A DNA stretch of 35,046 nt, taken from Actinomycetota bacterium. GTDB taxonomy: Bacteria; Actinomycetota; Thermoleophilia; Gaiellales; Gaiellaceae. The stretch is from assembly GCA_005883355.1 (NCBI GenBank), contig VAXG01000006.1:1-35046 (forward strand). Direction: 5' to 3'. Each line of letters begins with the position of its first letter. Position 1 is the stretch's first letter. A program made the translations under genes and the position numbers. Shown here in pieces: positions 16,073 to 24,682 of the stretch. The notes beneath the pieces were generated by a model, which was not told where the DNA came from, made no database searches, and saw only the letters and a program-made list of their open reading frames with translations.

Positions 16073-17437
16073 ATGCAGCTGGAGCGGCTCATCGCAGCGC
16101 TCGCTCCGACCGACGTCGTTGGAGACGGTGCCCTCGAGATCCGCGAGCTGGCGTACGACGCGCGGGAGGTGCCGCGCGACTCCCTGTTCTTCTGCGTCCC
16201 GGGCGCGAAGGCGGACGGCCACGATTTCGCCGCCGAGGCGCTCGAGCGTGGGGCGGCCGCCCTCGTCGTGGAGCGAAGGCTCGACCTCGACGCGCCGCAG
16301 CTGGTCGTCCCCAGCGTTCGGGCCGCGATGCCGCGGGCCGCGGTGGAGTTCTTCGAGGATCCGACGGCAAGGCTGCCCGTCGCGGCGATCACCGGCACGA
16401 ACGGCAAGACGACGACCGCCTACCTGCTCTGGGCGATTCTCACCGCAGCCGGTGAGCAGCCCGGGCTCCTGACCAATGTCGAGCGGCGCGTCGGGAGCGA
16501 GGTGCGCGAAGTCGGCCTCAATACACCGGAGTCGATCGACCTGCAGCGCCTTTTCAGCGAGATGCTCGAGCAAGGGAATCGCGGGTGTGTGATGGAGGCG
16601 ACCTCGATGGCGTCCGCGAAGGGACGGCTCGAGGGAACTCGGTTCGCCGTGCTGGTCTTCACCAACCTGACGCAGGACCACCTCGACTTCCACGGGACGA
16701 TGGAGGAGTACTTCGAATCCAAGCGGCGCCTGTTCGCTCAGGCCGGGCATACGGTCGTCAACGTCGGCGACGAGTACGGCGCGCGTCTCGCAGCCGAGCT
16801 CCCGGACGCGATGACGTTTCGCCCCGACGATGCACTCCCCGGCGTCGAGCTGAAGCTCGCCGGGCGCTTCAACGCGGAGAACGCACTCGCTGCGGCCGCC
16901 GCGGCACGCGCGCTCGGCATCGGCGAGGCGGCTATCAAGCAGGGCATCGAGGCCGTCCACCGCGTTCCAGGTCGCTTCGAGCGCGTCGACGAGGGACAGC
17001 TCTTCACCGTTCTGGTCGACTACGCGCACACCCCTGGCGCGCTCGAGACGGTGCTCGAAGCCGCGCGCGAGCTCGGTCCCGGAGGGCGCCTGATCTGCGT
17101 CTTCGGTGCCGGCGGCGATCGCGACCGGGCGAAGCGGCCCTTGATGGGAAGGGTCGTCGCCGAGCTCGCAGACATCTCGCTCGTGACATCGGACAATCCG
17201 CGCAGCGAGGATCCTGCCGCGATCGCCGCCGAGGTCGTCGACGGCCTCGACCTCGAGGTGGAGCTCGACCGGCGTCGCGCGATCGAGCGGGCGCTCGACT
17301 CCGCGCAAGCCGGAGACGTCGTCGTCATCGCCGGGAAAGGTCACGAACAGGGCCAAGAGGCCGGCGGGCGCAAGGTTCCGTTCGACGATCGTGAAGTGGC
17401 GCGCGAGGCGCTCCGCCGTCTGGCGGCGCCGACGTGA
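16073..17437 (+). CDS. murE: UDP-N-acetylmuramoyl-tripeptide synthetase MurE
   Basis: 454 residues from ATG 16073 (TTG 16061 is an in-frame alternative). It shows the Mur-ligase ATP site ITGTNGKTTT (106-115), the UDP-MurNAc binding N-domain (LAYDAREVPRDSLFFCVPG), NLTQDHLDFH and the DNPR motif (374-377), which selects meso-diaminopimelate. It adds the third residue to UDP-MurNAc-L-Ala-D-Glu in the cytoplasm. The stop overlaps the murF GTG (GTGA). A possible -10 hexamer (TAGACT, 16056-16061) lies just upstream, without a clear -35. Confidence 0.95.
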   Translation: MQLERLIAALAPTDVVGDGALEIRELAYDAREVPRDSLFFCVPGAKADGHDFAAEALERGAAALVVERRLDLDAPQLVVPSVRAAMPRAAVEFFEDPTARLPVAAITGTNGKTTTAYLLWAILTAAGEQPGLLTNVERRVGSEVREVGLNTPESIDLQRLFSEMLEQGNRGCVMEATSMASAKGRLEGTRFAVLVFTNLTQDHLDFHGTMEEYFESKRRLFAQAGHTVVNVGDEYGARLAAELPDAMTFRPDDALPGVELKLAGRFNAENALAAAAAARALGIGEAAIKQGIEAVHRVPGRFERVDEGQLFTVLVDYAHTPGALETVLEAARELGPGGRLICVFGAGGDRDRAKRPLMGRVVAELADISLVTSDNPRSEDPAAIAAEVVDGLDLEVELDRRRAIERALDSAQAGDVVVIAGKGHEQGQEAGGRKVPFDDREVAREALRRLAAPT

Positions 17438-18660
17438 TCGAACTCGAGACGTCGCTGCTCGACGGGCTCGGCCGTGTCGACGCCCACACCGACACGTTCA
17501 CAGGCGTGCAGGTCGACTCACGTCGCATCGCGCCCGGCGATCTCTTTGTCGCCGTGGACCGAGGCTCGGAGTTCGTGAAAGACGCACTGGCCCGTGGCGC
17601 CGTGGCGACGCTCGTTCCCCACGATGCCTTCGCGGCTCTTGCTCGCATCGCGAGAGCCGTGCGCGAGCGCAGCTCGGCGCGCGTCGTCGCCATCACGGGC
17701 TCGATGGGGAAGACGTCTACGAAGGACATCCTCGCCGCGCTGACCAGTCCGTCTACGCACACGATCGCGGCAGAGGCCAGCTTCAACAACGAGATCGGCG
17801 TGCCGCTCACTCTCTGCCGCCTCGAAGAGGACACCGAGGTCTGCATCCTGGAGCTGGCGATGCGCGGCTTCGGCCAGATCGCCGAGCTCGCCGAGCTCGC
17901 CCGGCCCCAGATCGGCGTCGTCACGAACGTCGGCCCCGTTCATCTCGAGCTCGTGGATTCGCTCGCCGGTGTCGCACGGGCGAAGGGTGAGCTGATAGCC
18001 ACCCTCCCAGCGGGCGGCACGGCAATCGTCCCCGACGACTTTCCGATCTCCCGCGACGATGTCGAGGTCGTTCGGGTCGGGCCACCGCAGTCGACCCGCG
18101 TCGGTGGGCGAACGGTCGTCGGCGGTGTGAGCTTCAACTTCACCGCGCAGCATCAGATTCAGAACGCGGCGACCGCGCTCGCCGCGCTCGACGCGCTCGG
18201 CCTCCCGCGCCCCGAGTCCGTCGACGTCGATTTCGCGCGCTGGCGCGGGGAGGAGCAAGAGCTCGCAGGCGGCGGCCTTCTGATCAACGACGCGTACAAC
18301 GCCAACCCCGTCTCCATGCGAGCCGCCCTCGCGTATCTCGCCGAGCGGGCGGGCGACCGGCGCCGCGTCGCCATCCTCGGCGACATGGCCGAGCTCGGCC
18401 GCACCGGGCCGGCGTACCACCGCGAGGTCGGCGCCGCGGCCTCGGAGCTCGGTGTCGACGAGCTCCTCGCCGTCGGCGAGCTCGCTCGTGGGTACCTTGA
18501 CGGCGGCGTCCCGGGTCGCTGGGTCGCGAACGTCCACGACGCGCTACGTCAAGTGGACGAGCTCGTCCGACCGGGTGACGCCGTGCTCGTGAAGGCGTCA
18601 CGGGCCGTCGGTCTCGAGGCTGTGGCAGCCGCCCTCACTCAGATACCGACGACGACGTGA
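17434..18660 (+). CDS. murF: UDP-N-acetylmuramoyl-tripeptide--D-alanyl-D-alanine ligase MurF
   Basis: 408 residues from GTG 17434, overlapping murE by 4 bp. ATP site ITGSMGKTSTKD (87-98), then NNEIGVPLTL, VTNVGPVHLE and INDAYNANPVSMRAAL, all characteristic of MurF rather than MurC, D or E. It adds D-Ala-D-Ala to complete the UDP-MurNAc-pentapeptide. Slightly shorter than the E. coli enzyme (452). Its stop overlaps the mraY start by 4 bp. Confidence 0.95.
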   Translation: MIELETSLLDGLGRVDAHTDTFTGVQVDSRRIAPGDLFVAVDRGSEFVKDALARGAVATLVPHDAFAALARIARAVRERSSARVVAITGSMGKTSTKDILAALTSPSTHTIAAEASFNNEIGVPLTLCRLEEDTEVCILELAMRGFGQIAELAELARPQIGVVTNVGPVHLELVDSLAGVARAKGELIATLPAGGTAIVPDDFPISRDDVEVVRVGPPQSTRVGGRTVVGGVSFNFTAQHQIQNAATALAALDALGLPRPESVDVDFARWRGEEQELAGGGLLINDAYNANPVSMRAALAYLAERAGDRRRVAILGDMAELGRTGPAYHREVGAAASELGVDELLAVGELARGYLDGGVPGRWVANVHDALRQVDELVRPGDAVLVKASRAVGLEAVAAALTQIPTTT

Positions 18661-19667
18661 TCCGCGTTCTCGCCGCAGGCGTGATCGCGATGATCGTTTC
18701 GATCGTCGTCGGCCCCAAGTTCATCGCGTTTCTGCGCCGGAACGAGTTCGGCCAGCACATCCGTGAGGAGCTACCGGAAGGCCACCGTGTGAAACAGGGA
18801 ACGCCGACGATGGGCGGCCTGCTGATCCTCGTCGTCGCCACCGGCGCGTTCCTTGCCGTCTCGAAGTACAAGGTTCCCGCGCTCACGGTCCTCTTCGTCA
18901 CGCTCGGCTGTGGAGCGATCGGGTTTCTCGACGACTTCATCAAGCTCACGCACCGGCGCTCCCTGGGGTTGCGTGGACGCTGGAAGATGCTGCTGCTGGC
19001 CCTGATCACGGTCGGCGTCGGCTTCGCGGCGGCCCACCAGCAGCTGCCGACGAACGTCTTCATCCCCGTCGTGCATTGGAACGTCGAGCTCTCGTGGGGT
19101 TGGTACGTCTTGTTGTTCCTCGTCATCGCCGGGACCGCAAACGGCGTCAACCTCACCGACGGGCTCGACGGGCTGGCAGCCGGTACGGGGATCATCGCCC
19201 TGATCACGTTCACGGCGATCTCGGTGGTGACCTACATCCGTTCCGGCAACCCCGGTGGGCGCTTCGACAGCCGCCTCGATCTCGCCATCGTCGGCGCTGC
19301 CCTGATCGGGGCCACGATCGGGTTCCTCTGGTACAACGCCTTCCCCGCGGAGGTGATCATGGGCGACACCGGGGCGATGGCGATCGGCGGCGCGCTCGCC
19401 GCGATGGCGATCTTCACCCAGACCATCTTCCTCTTGTTGTTCATCGGCGGGATCTTCGCGATCGAGGCGCTCTCCGTGATCGTGCAGGTCATCTCGTTCA
19501 AGTACTACGGGCGGCGCGTCTTCCTGATGGCGCCGATTCACTACCACTTCGAGATGAAGGCGTGGTCCGAGACGAAGATCATGGTGCGCTTCTGGATCAT
19601 CACGGCGATCCTCTGCGCGATCGGCTTCGCGCTCTTCTACCGCGACTTCACGTTCTTCAGACACTGA
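18657..19667 (+). CDS. mraY: Phospho-N-acetylmuramoyl-pentapeptide transferase MraY
   Basis: 336 residues from GTG 18657. It is a polytopic membrane protein with about ten helices. Conserved cytoplasmic loops are present: KQGTPTMGGLLI, FLDDFIKL (Mg-binding Asp pair), NLTDGLDGLA, FNAF-like WYNAFPAEVIMGDTGA, and the histidine loop MAPIHYHFEMKAWSETKI. It transfers phospho-MurNAc-pentapeptide to undecaprenyl phosphate, giving lipid I. The next frame begins inside its stop codon. Confidence 0.96.
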   Translation: MIRVLAAGVIAMIVSIVVGPKFIAFLRRNEFGQHIREELPEGHRVKQGTPTMGGLLILVVATGAFLAVSKYKVPALTVLFVTLGCGAIGFLDDFIKLTHRRSLGLRGRWKMLLLALITVGVGFAAAHQQLPTNVFIPVVHWNVELSWGWYVLLFLVIAGTANGVNLTDGLDGLAAGTGIIALITFTAISVVTYIRSGNPGGRFDSRLDLAIVGAALIGATIGFLWYNAFPAEVIMGDTGAMAIGGALAAMAIFTQTIFLLLFIGGIFAIEALSVIVQVISFKYYGRRVFLMAPIHYHFEMKAWSETKIMVRFWIITAILCAIGFALFYRDFTFFRH

Positions 19668-20122
19668 GTGGGCTCCTCGAAGAGCTTGCTCAGTCCGGCG
19701 ATACCGTCGTCGCGATCGGTGCAGGCGAATTGACGAAGGCGCTCGCCACGCGAGTCGCACCCGACGGAGACGTCCTGCTCGTCGACGAGTCGGTCGACGA
19801 GCTGGAGCGCATGCTCAAAAGCGCGCCCGGACCGAACGTTTTCTACCTCGTCGGCGTCGCCGACGTCCTTCCGCTCACGGACGGAAGCGTGGACGCCGTC
19901 CTGAGCAGGCTGGCGCCGAGTGAGTGCTCGCCGGCGGAATTCTTTCGCGTCCTCCGTAAGGATGGTCGGGTCGAGGTCTCGACGAGCGACCAGGACCCGA
20001 AGGGTCCGGCGTTGAACTTAGGACCGCGTGAGATCGAGCGACTCTTCAGCGACTCCGGCTTCGCCGGCGTGACGGTGGCGTCGGCGGACGGCCGGCTCTC
20101 GGTCACCGCGCACAGACCGTGA
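19664..20122 (+). CDS. Methyltransferase-like (Rossmann fold) protein between mraY and murD
   Basis: About 152 residues. The order of elements resembles a class I SAM methyltransferase: GDTVVAIGAGELTKAL (motif I region), DVLLVDES (acidic end of beta-2), GVADVLPLTDGSVDAVLSRLAP (motifs II and III) and FRVLRKDGRVEVSTSD. The glycine-rich loop is atypical (AIGAGE) and the N-terminal helix is short. No ATG or GTG lies at a sensible place; CTG 19664, overlapping the mraY TGA (CTGA), is the best start, while GTG 19562 would sit inside mraY. The 3' end overlaps murD by 4 bp (GTGA). The tight packing argues that it is translated. Function unknown; it is not a standard dcw gene. Confidence 0.65.
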   Translation: MSGLLEELAQSGDTVVAIGAGELTKALATRVAPDGDVLLVDESVDELERMLKSAPGPNVFYLVGVADVLPLTDGSVDAVLSRLAPSECSPAEFFRVLRKDGRVEVSTSDQDPKGPALNLGPREIERLFSDSGFAGVTVASADGRLSVTAHRP

Positions 20123-21372
20123 AACTCCCAGGCCGGGCGCTCGTCTTGGGACTCGCCCGCTCCGGTCAGGCGGGAGCCCTGGCTCTCGCCCGCCGCGGCG
20201 TCCCCACCGTCGGCGTCGATCGTGCGGAGAACCTCGACACCGGCAGGCTTGCCGAGGCGGGCGTCGAAATCCACCTCGGGACTGAGGAGGAAGGCCTGCT
20301 GGACGACGTCGAGCTGCTCATCAAGAGCCCGGGCGTGCCGGGGGAATCGCCGCTCGCGGCGGCTGCGCGTGCGCGCGGGATTCCGATCTGGAGCGAGATC
20401 GAGCTCGGCTTCCGCTTGCTTCGAAACCCGATCGTCGGGATCACAGGAACGAACGGCAAGACGACGACCACTGAGCTGCTGGGCGCGATGTTCCGCGCGG
20501 CGGGCACGCCGGTCGCCGTCGCCGGCAACGTCGGCCGGCCGCTGACGAGCCTCGACGGTGCTATCGAGAAGGAGGCGTGGATCGTCTGCGAGCTGTCGAG
20601 CTTCCAGCTCGAGGACGTGCACCGCCTGCGCCCCCGCGTTGCCGTGCTGCTCAACCTCGAACCGGACCACCTTGATCGTCACGCTTCGTACGACGCGTAC
20701 AGGGACGCGAAGCTGCGGATCTTCGAGAACCAGACCGAGGCCGACGTCGCGGTCGTTCCGCGCGGCTTCGGAGCGATCCCAGGTGGTGCCGACCGCGTCG
20801 AGTTTCGCGCGGACGATCCGCTCCCGGCGGAGCCGCTCATCCCCGGCGAGCACAACCGCGAGAACGCCGCCGCGGCGACGGCAGCCGCTCGGGCTGCGGG
20901 CATCGCGGAGGACGCGATCGCGGAGGCGCTCCGCACGTTTCCGGGGGTCGAGCACCGCCTCGAGCTGGTGGCCGAGCTCGACGGCGTTCGGTTCGTCAAC
21001 GACTCGAAGGCGACCAACACGGCCGCGGCGCGGCGTGGCATCGCCGCCTATGCCGGCCGTCCCCTCCGTCTCATTCTCGGAGGCTCGTTGAAGGGCGAGT
21101 CGTTCGACGAGCTCGCCGAAGAGCTTCCCGCCTCGGTGCGGTCGATCGATCTCATCGGCGAGGCGACAGAGCAACTCGCGGCGTCGCTCGGCCGTGCCGG
21201 ACGCTCGTTCCGCCGTTCCGGCGACCTCGCAACCGCGGTGGGCGCTGCTGCAGGAGATGCCGAGCCGGGTGACGTCGTACTGCTTTCGCCCGCCTGTGCG
21301 AGCTATGACCAGTTTCGCGACTTCGAAGAGCGCGGTGAGGAGTTCCGGCGGCTCGTCGGGGAGCTGTGGTGA
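20119..21372 (+). CDS. murD: UDP-N-acetylmuramoylalanine--D-glutamate ligase MurD
   Basis: 417 residues from GTG 20119. The N-terminal Rossmann domain opens LVLGLARSGQAGALALARRG, followed by IKSPGVPGESP, the ATP site GITGTNGKTTTT (107-118), LNLEPDHLDRH, HNRENAAAA and FVNDSKATNTAAA, and LLSPACASYDQFRDFEERG, diagnostic of MurD. It adds D-Glu to UDP-MurNAc-L-Ala. It overlaps its neighbours on both sides by 4 bp. Confidence 0.95.
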   Translation: MKLPGRALVLGLARSGQAGALALARRGVPTVGVDRAENLDTGRLAEAGVEIHLGTEEEGLLDDVELLIKSPGVPGESPLAAAARARGIPIWSEIELGFRLLRNPIVGITGTNGKTTTTELLGAMFRAAGTPVAVAGNVGRPLTSLDGAIEKEAWIVCELSSFQLEDVHRLRPRVAVLLNLEPDHLDRHASYDAYRDAKLRIFENQTEADVAVVPRGFGAIPGGADRVEFRADDPLPAEPLIPGEHNRENAAAATAAARAAGIAEDAIAEALRTFPGVEHRLELVAELDGVRFVNDSKATNTAAARRGIAAYAGRPLRLILGGSLKGESFDELAEELPASVRSIDLIGEATEQLAASLGRAGRSFRRSGDLATAVGAAAGDAEPGDVVLLSPACASYDQFRDFEERGEEFRRLVGELW

Positions 21373-22532
21373 AGAAGGCGCAGCTCGAATCGCACCTGCT
21401 CGTCCTCGTCACGCTGGCCCTCGTCGCGTTCGGCCTGGTGATGGTGTACAGCGCCACGTCGGCTCCGGCAGCTCTCGAGCGCACCGACCCGATGTCCTAT
21501 CTGAAGAAGCAAGGAATCTATGCGCTCATCGGCGTTGGGCTGATGATGACGGCGTCGCGGTTCGACTATCGGCGGCTACGGCTGCTCGCGCCGGCCTTGG
21601 TGCTCACCGCACTCGGCGGCTGTCTCGCCGTCCTCGTGATCGGCTCGCGGATCAACGGCGCGCGCCGCTGGATCGAGCTCGGTCCCGCAACGTTCCAGCC
21701 GTCCGAGCTGGCCAAGCTCGCGCTCGCCGTCTGGGCGGCCGCCTATTTGTCCAAGCGGCCGGCACCGCGAACGCTCAAGGAGTTGTGGCGCCCGATCGGC
21801 CTGCTGCTCGGCGTCTTCTGCCTCCTGATCCTCGCCGAGCCCGATCTCGGCACGGCGATCTCGCTCGTCGTCGTCTTGCTAGCTGTGCTTCTGATCTCGG
21901 GGACCCCGGTCCCAACGCTTGCGGCGGGAGTGGGAATTGCAGCCACTCTCGGTCTCGTCGCGATCTGGTTCGAGCCTTATCGGCGGGCGCGCCTCTTCAG
22001 CTTCGTCGATCCCTGGAAGGACCCGCAGGGTGCCGGGTTCCAGACGGTGCAGGCGCTGATCTCGTTCGGGTCCGGCGGTTTCCTCGGGGCGGGGCTCGGC
22101 CACGGCGTCGCCAAGATCAACTACCTACCCGAGGCGCACACCGACATGATCTTCGCCGTCATCGGCGAGGAGCTCGGACTGCTCGGAGTCACGGCGGTGA
22201 TCGCTGCCTATGCCGCGTTCGCCTACGCGGGCCTGCGTGTAGCGCTGGCGTGCAAGGATCCGTTCGGGAAGCGTCTCGCAGCCGGGATCGTCGGGCTCGT
22301 GTGCGGGCAGGCCGTGATCAACCTCGCGGCCGTTCTCGGCCTCGCCCCGCTGACCGGGATTCCCCTGCCGTTCATCTCCTACGGCGGGTCGAGCCTCGTT
22401 GTCGCGCTCCTGGGAGTGGGGATCCTCCTTAACATCGCCGGCAGGCATGGAGCAGCAGAGGCCAAACGTGCGGTGCCTGATCGCAGCCGGCGGGACGGCG
22501 GGGCACGTCGCGCCGTCGCTGGCAGTCGCTGA
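21369..22532 (+). CDS. ftsW: FtsW, SEDS-family septal peptidoglycan polymerase
   Basis: 387 residues from GTG 21369, which gives a 4-bp overlap with murD (GTG 21366 is also possible). Ten membrane segments are visible, starting LLVLVTLALVAFGLVMVYSAT. SEDS motifs: GARRWIELGP, FQPSELAKLALA, LAEPDLGTAI, LPEAHTDMIFAVIGEELG and PLPFISYGGSSLV. FtsW polymerises lipid II together with FtsI. The last ~40 residues are hydrophilic, Arg-rich and overlap the start of murG. Confidence 0.95.
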   Translation: MKKAQLESHLLVLVTLALVAFGLVMVYSATSAPAALERTDPMSYLKKQGIYALIGVGLMMTASRFDYRRLRLLAPALVLTALGGCLAVLVIGSRINGARRWIELGPATFQPSELAKLALAVWAAAYLSKRPAPRTLKELWRPIGLLLGVFCLLILAEPDLGTAISLVVVLLAVLLISGTPVPTLAAGVGIAATLGLVAIWFEPYRRARLFSFVDPWKDPQGAGFQTVQALISFGSGGFLGAGLGHGVAKINYLPEAHTDMIFAVIGEELGLLGVTAVIAAYAAFAYAGLRVALACKDPFGKRLAAGIVGLVCGQAVINLAAVLGLAPLTGIPLPFISYGGSSLVVALLGVGILLNIAGRHGAAEAKRAVPDRSRRDGGARRAVAGSR

Positions 22533-23517
22533 AGCGCTCCGGCGGCGTGGTGCACAGGTGACCTTCGCCGGGTCGCCCGACCGCATCGAAGCACGACTCG
22601 TTCCCGAGGCCGGCTACGAGCTCGACACGTTTCGCATCTCCGGCCTGCCGCGCCGGCTGTCGCCCGAGCTGGCCCGTGCGCTGCTACTGGCCGGACGAGC
22701 TCCGCGAGCGTGCGCGCGCATCCTCGAAGCGCGGCGGCCCGACGTCGTGCTCGGAGGCGGCGGCTATGTCGCGGGACCGATGGTGTACGCAGCGGCGCGC
22801 CGAAAGATCCCGACAGCGCTGATGGAGGCCGATGCACATCTCGGCCTCGCCAACCGGCTGGCCGCCCCATTCGCGAAGAGGGTGTTCCTCTCGTTTCCGA
22901 TCGCCGGACGCGACGGGTCGAAGTACCGGATCACCGGCAGGCCGATTCCGGCGCGCTCGCAGGCCGGGCCCCAAGAGGAGGGTCGCAGGCTGTTCGGCCT
23001 CCCGCAGCAGGGCCCCGTGCTGCTCGTCTTCGGCGGCTCGCTGGGCGCGCGTGTGCTGAATGAGCTGGCGATCGAGGCCTTCGGCGCAGCGGGACCGGCG
23101 GTGCTGCACCTGGCGGGCACGCGGGACTACGACGAGCTGAATGTGAGAGTAAGCCGGCCGGACTACCGCGTCTTCGCGTTCACCGAGGAATTCGGGGCAG
23201 CGCTCGGCGCGAGCGACCTCGCGCTGGCCCGAGCGGGGGGCTCGGTCTGGGAGCTCGCTGCGGCGGGCAAGCCGGCTGTGCTCGTGCCCGGTCTCTTCGC
23301 CACCGGCGACCACCAGACGAAGAATGCGCGCTACTTCGAGCAGGGTGGGGGTGCGATCGTCGTGCCGGAAGCCGACATCGTGCGAGTGCCCGACCTGATC
23401 CGCTCGCTGCTCGAGGATCCGCCCAGACTCGCGGAGATGTCCGCCGCGATGACGCGACTCGCAAGGCCGAATGCCGCGGATGAGATCGCCGAGGAGCTCA
23501 TTGCCCTCGCCGCTTGA
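22468..23517 (+). CDS. murG: MurG, UDP-GlcNAc:lipid I N-acetylglucosaminyltransferase
   Basis: About 349 residues from GTG 22468, preceded by AGAGG six bases away; ATG 22447 would add seven residues. The N-terminus RCLIAAGGTAGHVAPSLAVAEAL is the lipid I-side glycine loop. Later motifs are VLGGGGYVAGP, VFGGSLGARVLN, and the UDP-GlcNAc site ALARAGGSVWELAAAGKPAVLVPG with DHQTKNA. It converts lipid I to lipid II at the inner membrane face. It overlaps ftsW by 65 bp and murC by 17 bp. Confidence 0.95.
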   Translation: MRCLIAAGGTAGHVAPSLAVAEALRRRGAQVTFAGSPDRIEARLVPEAGYELDTFRISGLPRRLSPELARALLLAGRAPRACARILEARRPDVVLGGGGYVAGPMVYAAARRKIPTALMEADAHLGLANRLAAPFAKRVFLSFPIAGRDGSKYRITGRPIPARSQAGPQEEGRRLFGLPQQGPVLLVFGGSLGARVLNELAIEAFGAAGPAVLHLAGTRDYDELNVRVSRPDYRVFAFTEEFGAALGASDLALARAGGSVWELAAAGKPAVLVPGLFATGDHQTKNARYFEQGGGAIVVPEADIVRVPDLIRSLLEDPPRLAEMSAAMTRLARPNAADEIAEELIALAA

Positions 23518-24682
23518 TGGACGCAAGTTCTGGATCGCCGGCATCGGCGGCGCCGGAATGAGTGCGTATGCGTTGCTCGCGCGGGCCTGGGGAGCGGAAG
23601 TGCGCGGTTGGGACCGAACTCCCACCGCGTACCTCGAGCAGCTGGCGGGGATCGACGTCGAGATCTCGGACGACCCGCCGCCGCCGCCGGAGGGTTGGGA
23701 GGCGTTCGTGTCCACGGCGTTCGTGGAGCGTGTTCGAGGGAAGACCCGCGCTGCGCTGCTCGGCGAGCTCGTGTCGCTGCGCGATTCGATCGTTGTCGCG
23801 GGCGCACACGGCAAGACGACGACGAGCGCAATGATCGCCTTCTGTCTCGAGGAGAGCGGACGCGACCCTGCCTGGCTCATCGGCGCCGACGTCCCGCAGC
23901 TCGGCGGCAACGCCGGAACCGGAGAGGGCTGGCTCGTCGTCGAGGGAGACGAATCAGATCGCACGATCGCCGCGCTGCGTCCGCGCATCGCGGTGGTGAC
24001 GAACGTCGACCTCGACCATCACGCGACCTTTGGCTCGCGCGCGGAGGTCGCCGAGCTCTTCGAGAGTTGGCTCGCGAACGTCCCTGCGGTCGTGAACGGG
24101 GAAGAGCTCCCCCCGTACGACGGACCGCTCGCGATTGCCGGGCGGCACAACCGTCGCAACGCGGCCAGCGCGCTCGCTGCGCTCGAGCTTGCCGGCATGG
24201 ACCGCGACGAAGCTGCGGGTGTGCTCGCCGAGTTTCGGGGCGCGGCACGCCGGCTCGAGCATCGCGGCCGGGTCAGGGACGCCGAGGTGTACGACGACTA
24301 CGCTCACCATCCCGCCGAGATAGCGGCGACCCTCGAGGCGCTGAAGAACGGGGGCCGGCTGCTCGTTCTCTTCCAGCCGCATCTCTACTCCCGCACCAGG
24401 CACCTCGCGGCTGAGCTCGCGGTCGCGCTCGCCACGGCCGACGTCGTCGCGGTGACCGATGTCTATCCCGCGCGCGAGCAGCCGGTCGAGGGAGTGACCG
24501 GCAAGCTCGTCGTCGATGCACTCAGCGACCTGCGGCCGGGGATGCCGGTGGCGTGGACGCCCTCGGTCGACGAGGGCGCACGCTTCCTCGCGGGTCAGAT
24601 CCGGGCGGGCGACCGGGTCGTCACGATCGGGGCGGGCGACGTCGATCGTGCTGCGGAAGCCCTGCTGGAGACGCTCGGGTGA
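23501..24682 (+). CDS. murC: UDP-N-acetylmuramate--L-alanine ligase MurC
   Basis: 393 residues from TTG 23501, preceded by GAGGAG at 23491-23496. It opens with FWIAGIGGAGMSAYALLA (UDP-MurNAc site), then VVAGAHGKTTTSAM (99-112), VEGDESD, NVDLDHHATF and YDDYAHHPAEI, the MurC signature, with LFQPHLYSRTR. It ligates L-Ala to UDP-MurNAc. It is shorter than the usual ~460 residues, with trimmed loops but all motifs present. Its stop overlaps the murB start (GTGA). Confidence 0.95.
   Translation: MPSPLDGRKFWIAGIGGAGMSAYALLARAWGAEVRGWDRTPTAYLEQLAGIDVEISDDPPPPPEGWEAFVSTAFVERVRGKTRAALLGELVSLRDSIVVAGAHGKTTTSAMIAFCLEESGRDPAWLIGADVPQLGGNAGTGEGWLVVEGDESDRTIAALRPRIAVVTNVDLDHHATFGSRAEVAELFESWLANVPAVVNGEELPPYDGPLAIAGRHNRRNAASALAALELAGMDRDEAAGVLAEFRGAARRLEHRGRVRDAEVYDDYAHHPAEIAATLEALKNGGRLLVLFQPHLYSRTRHLAAELAVALATADVVAVTDVYPAREQPVEGVTGKLVVDALSDLRPGMPVAWTPSVDEGARFLAGQIRAGDRVVTIGAGDVDRAAEALLETLG

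Noticed and set aside
16055-17356. A 433-codon minus-strand frame opposite murE
   Set aside because: No recognisable domain, and murE shows all its motifs; it is a GC-bias shadow.
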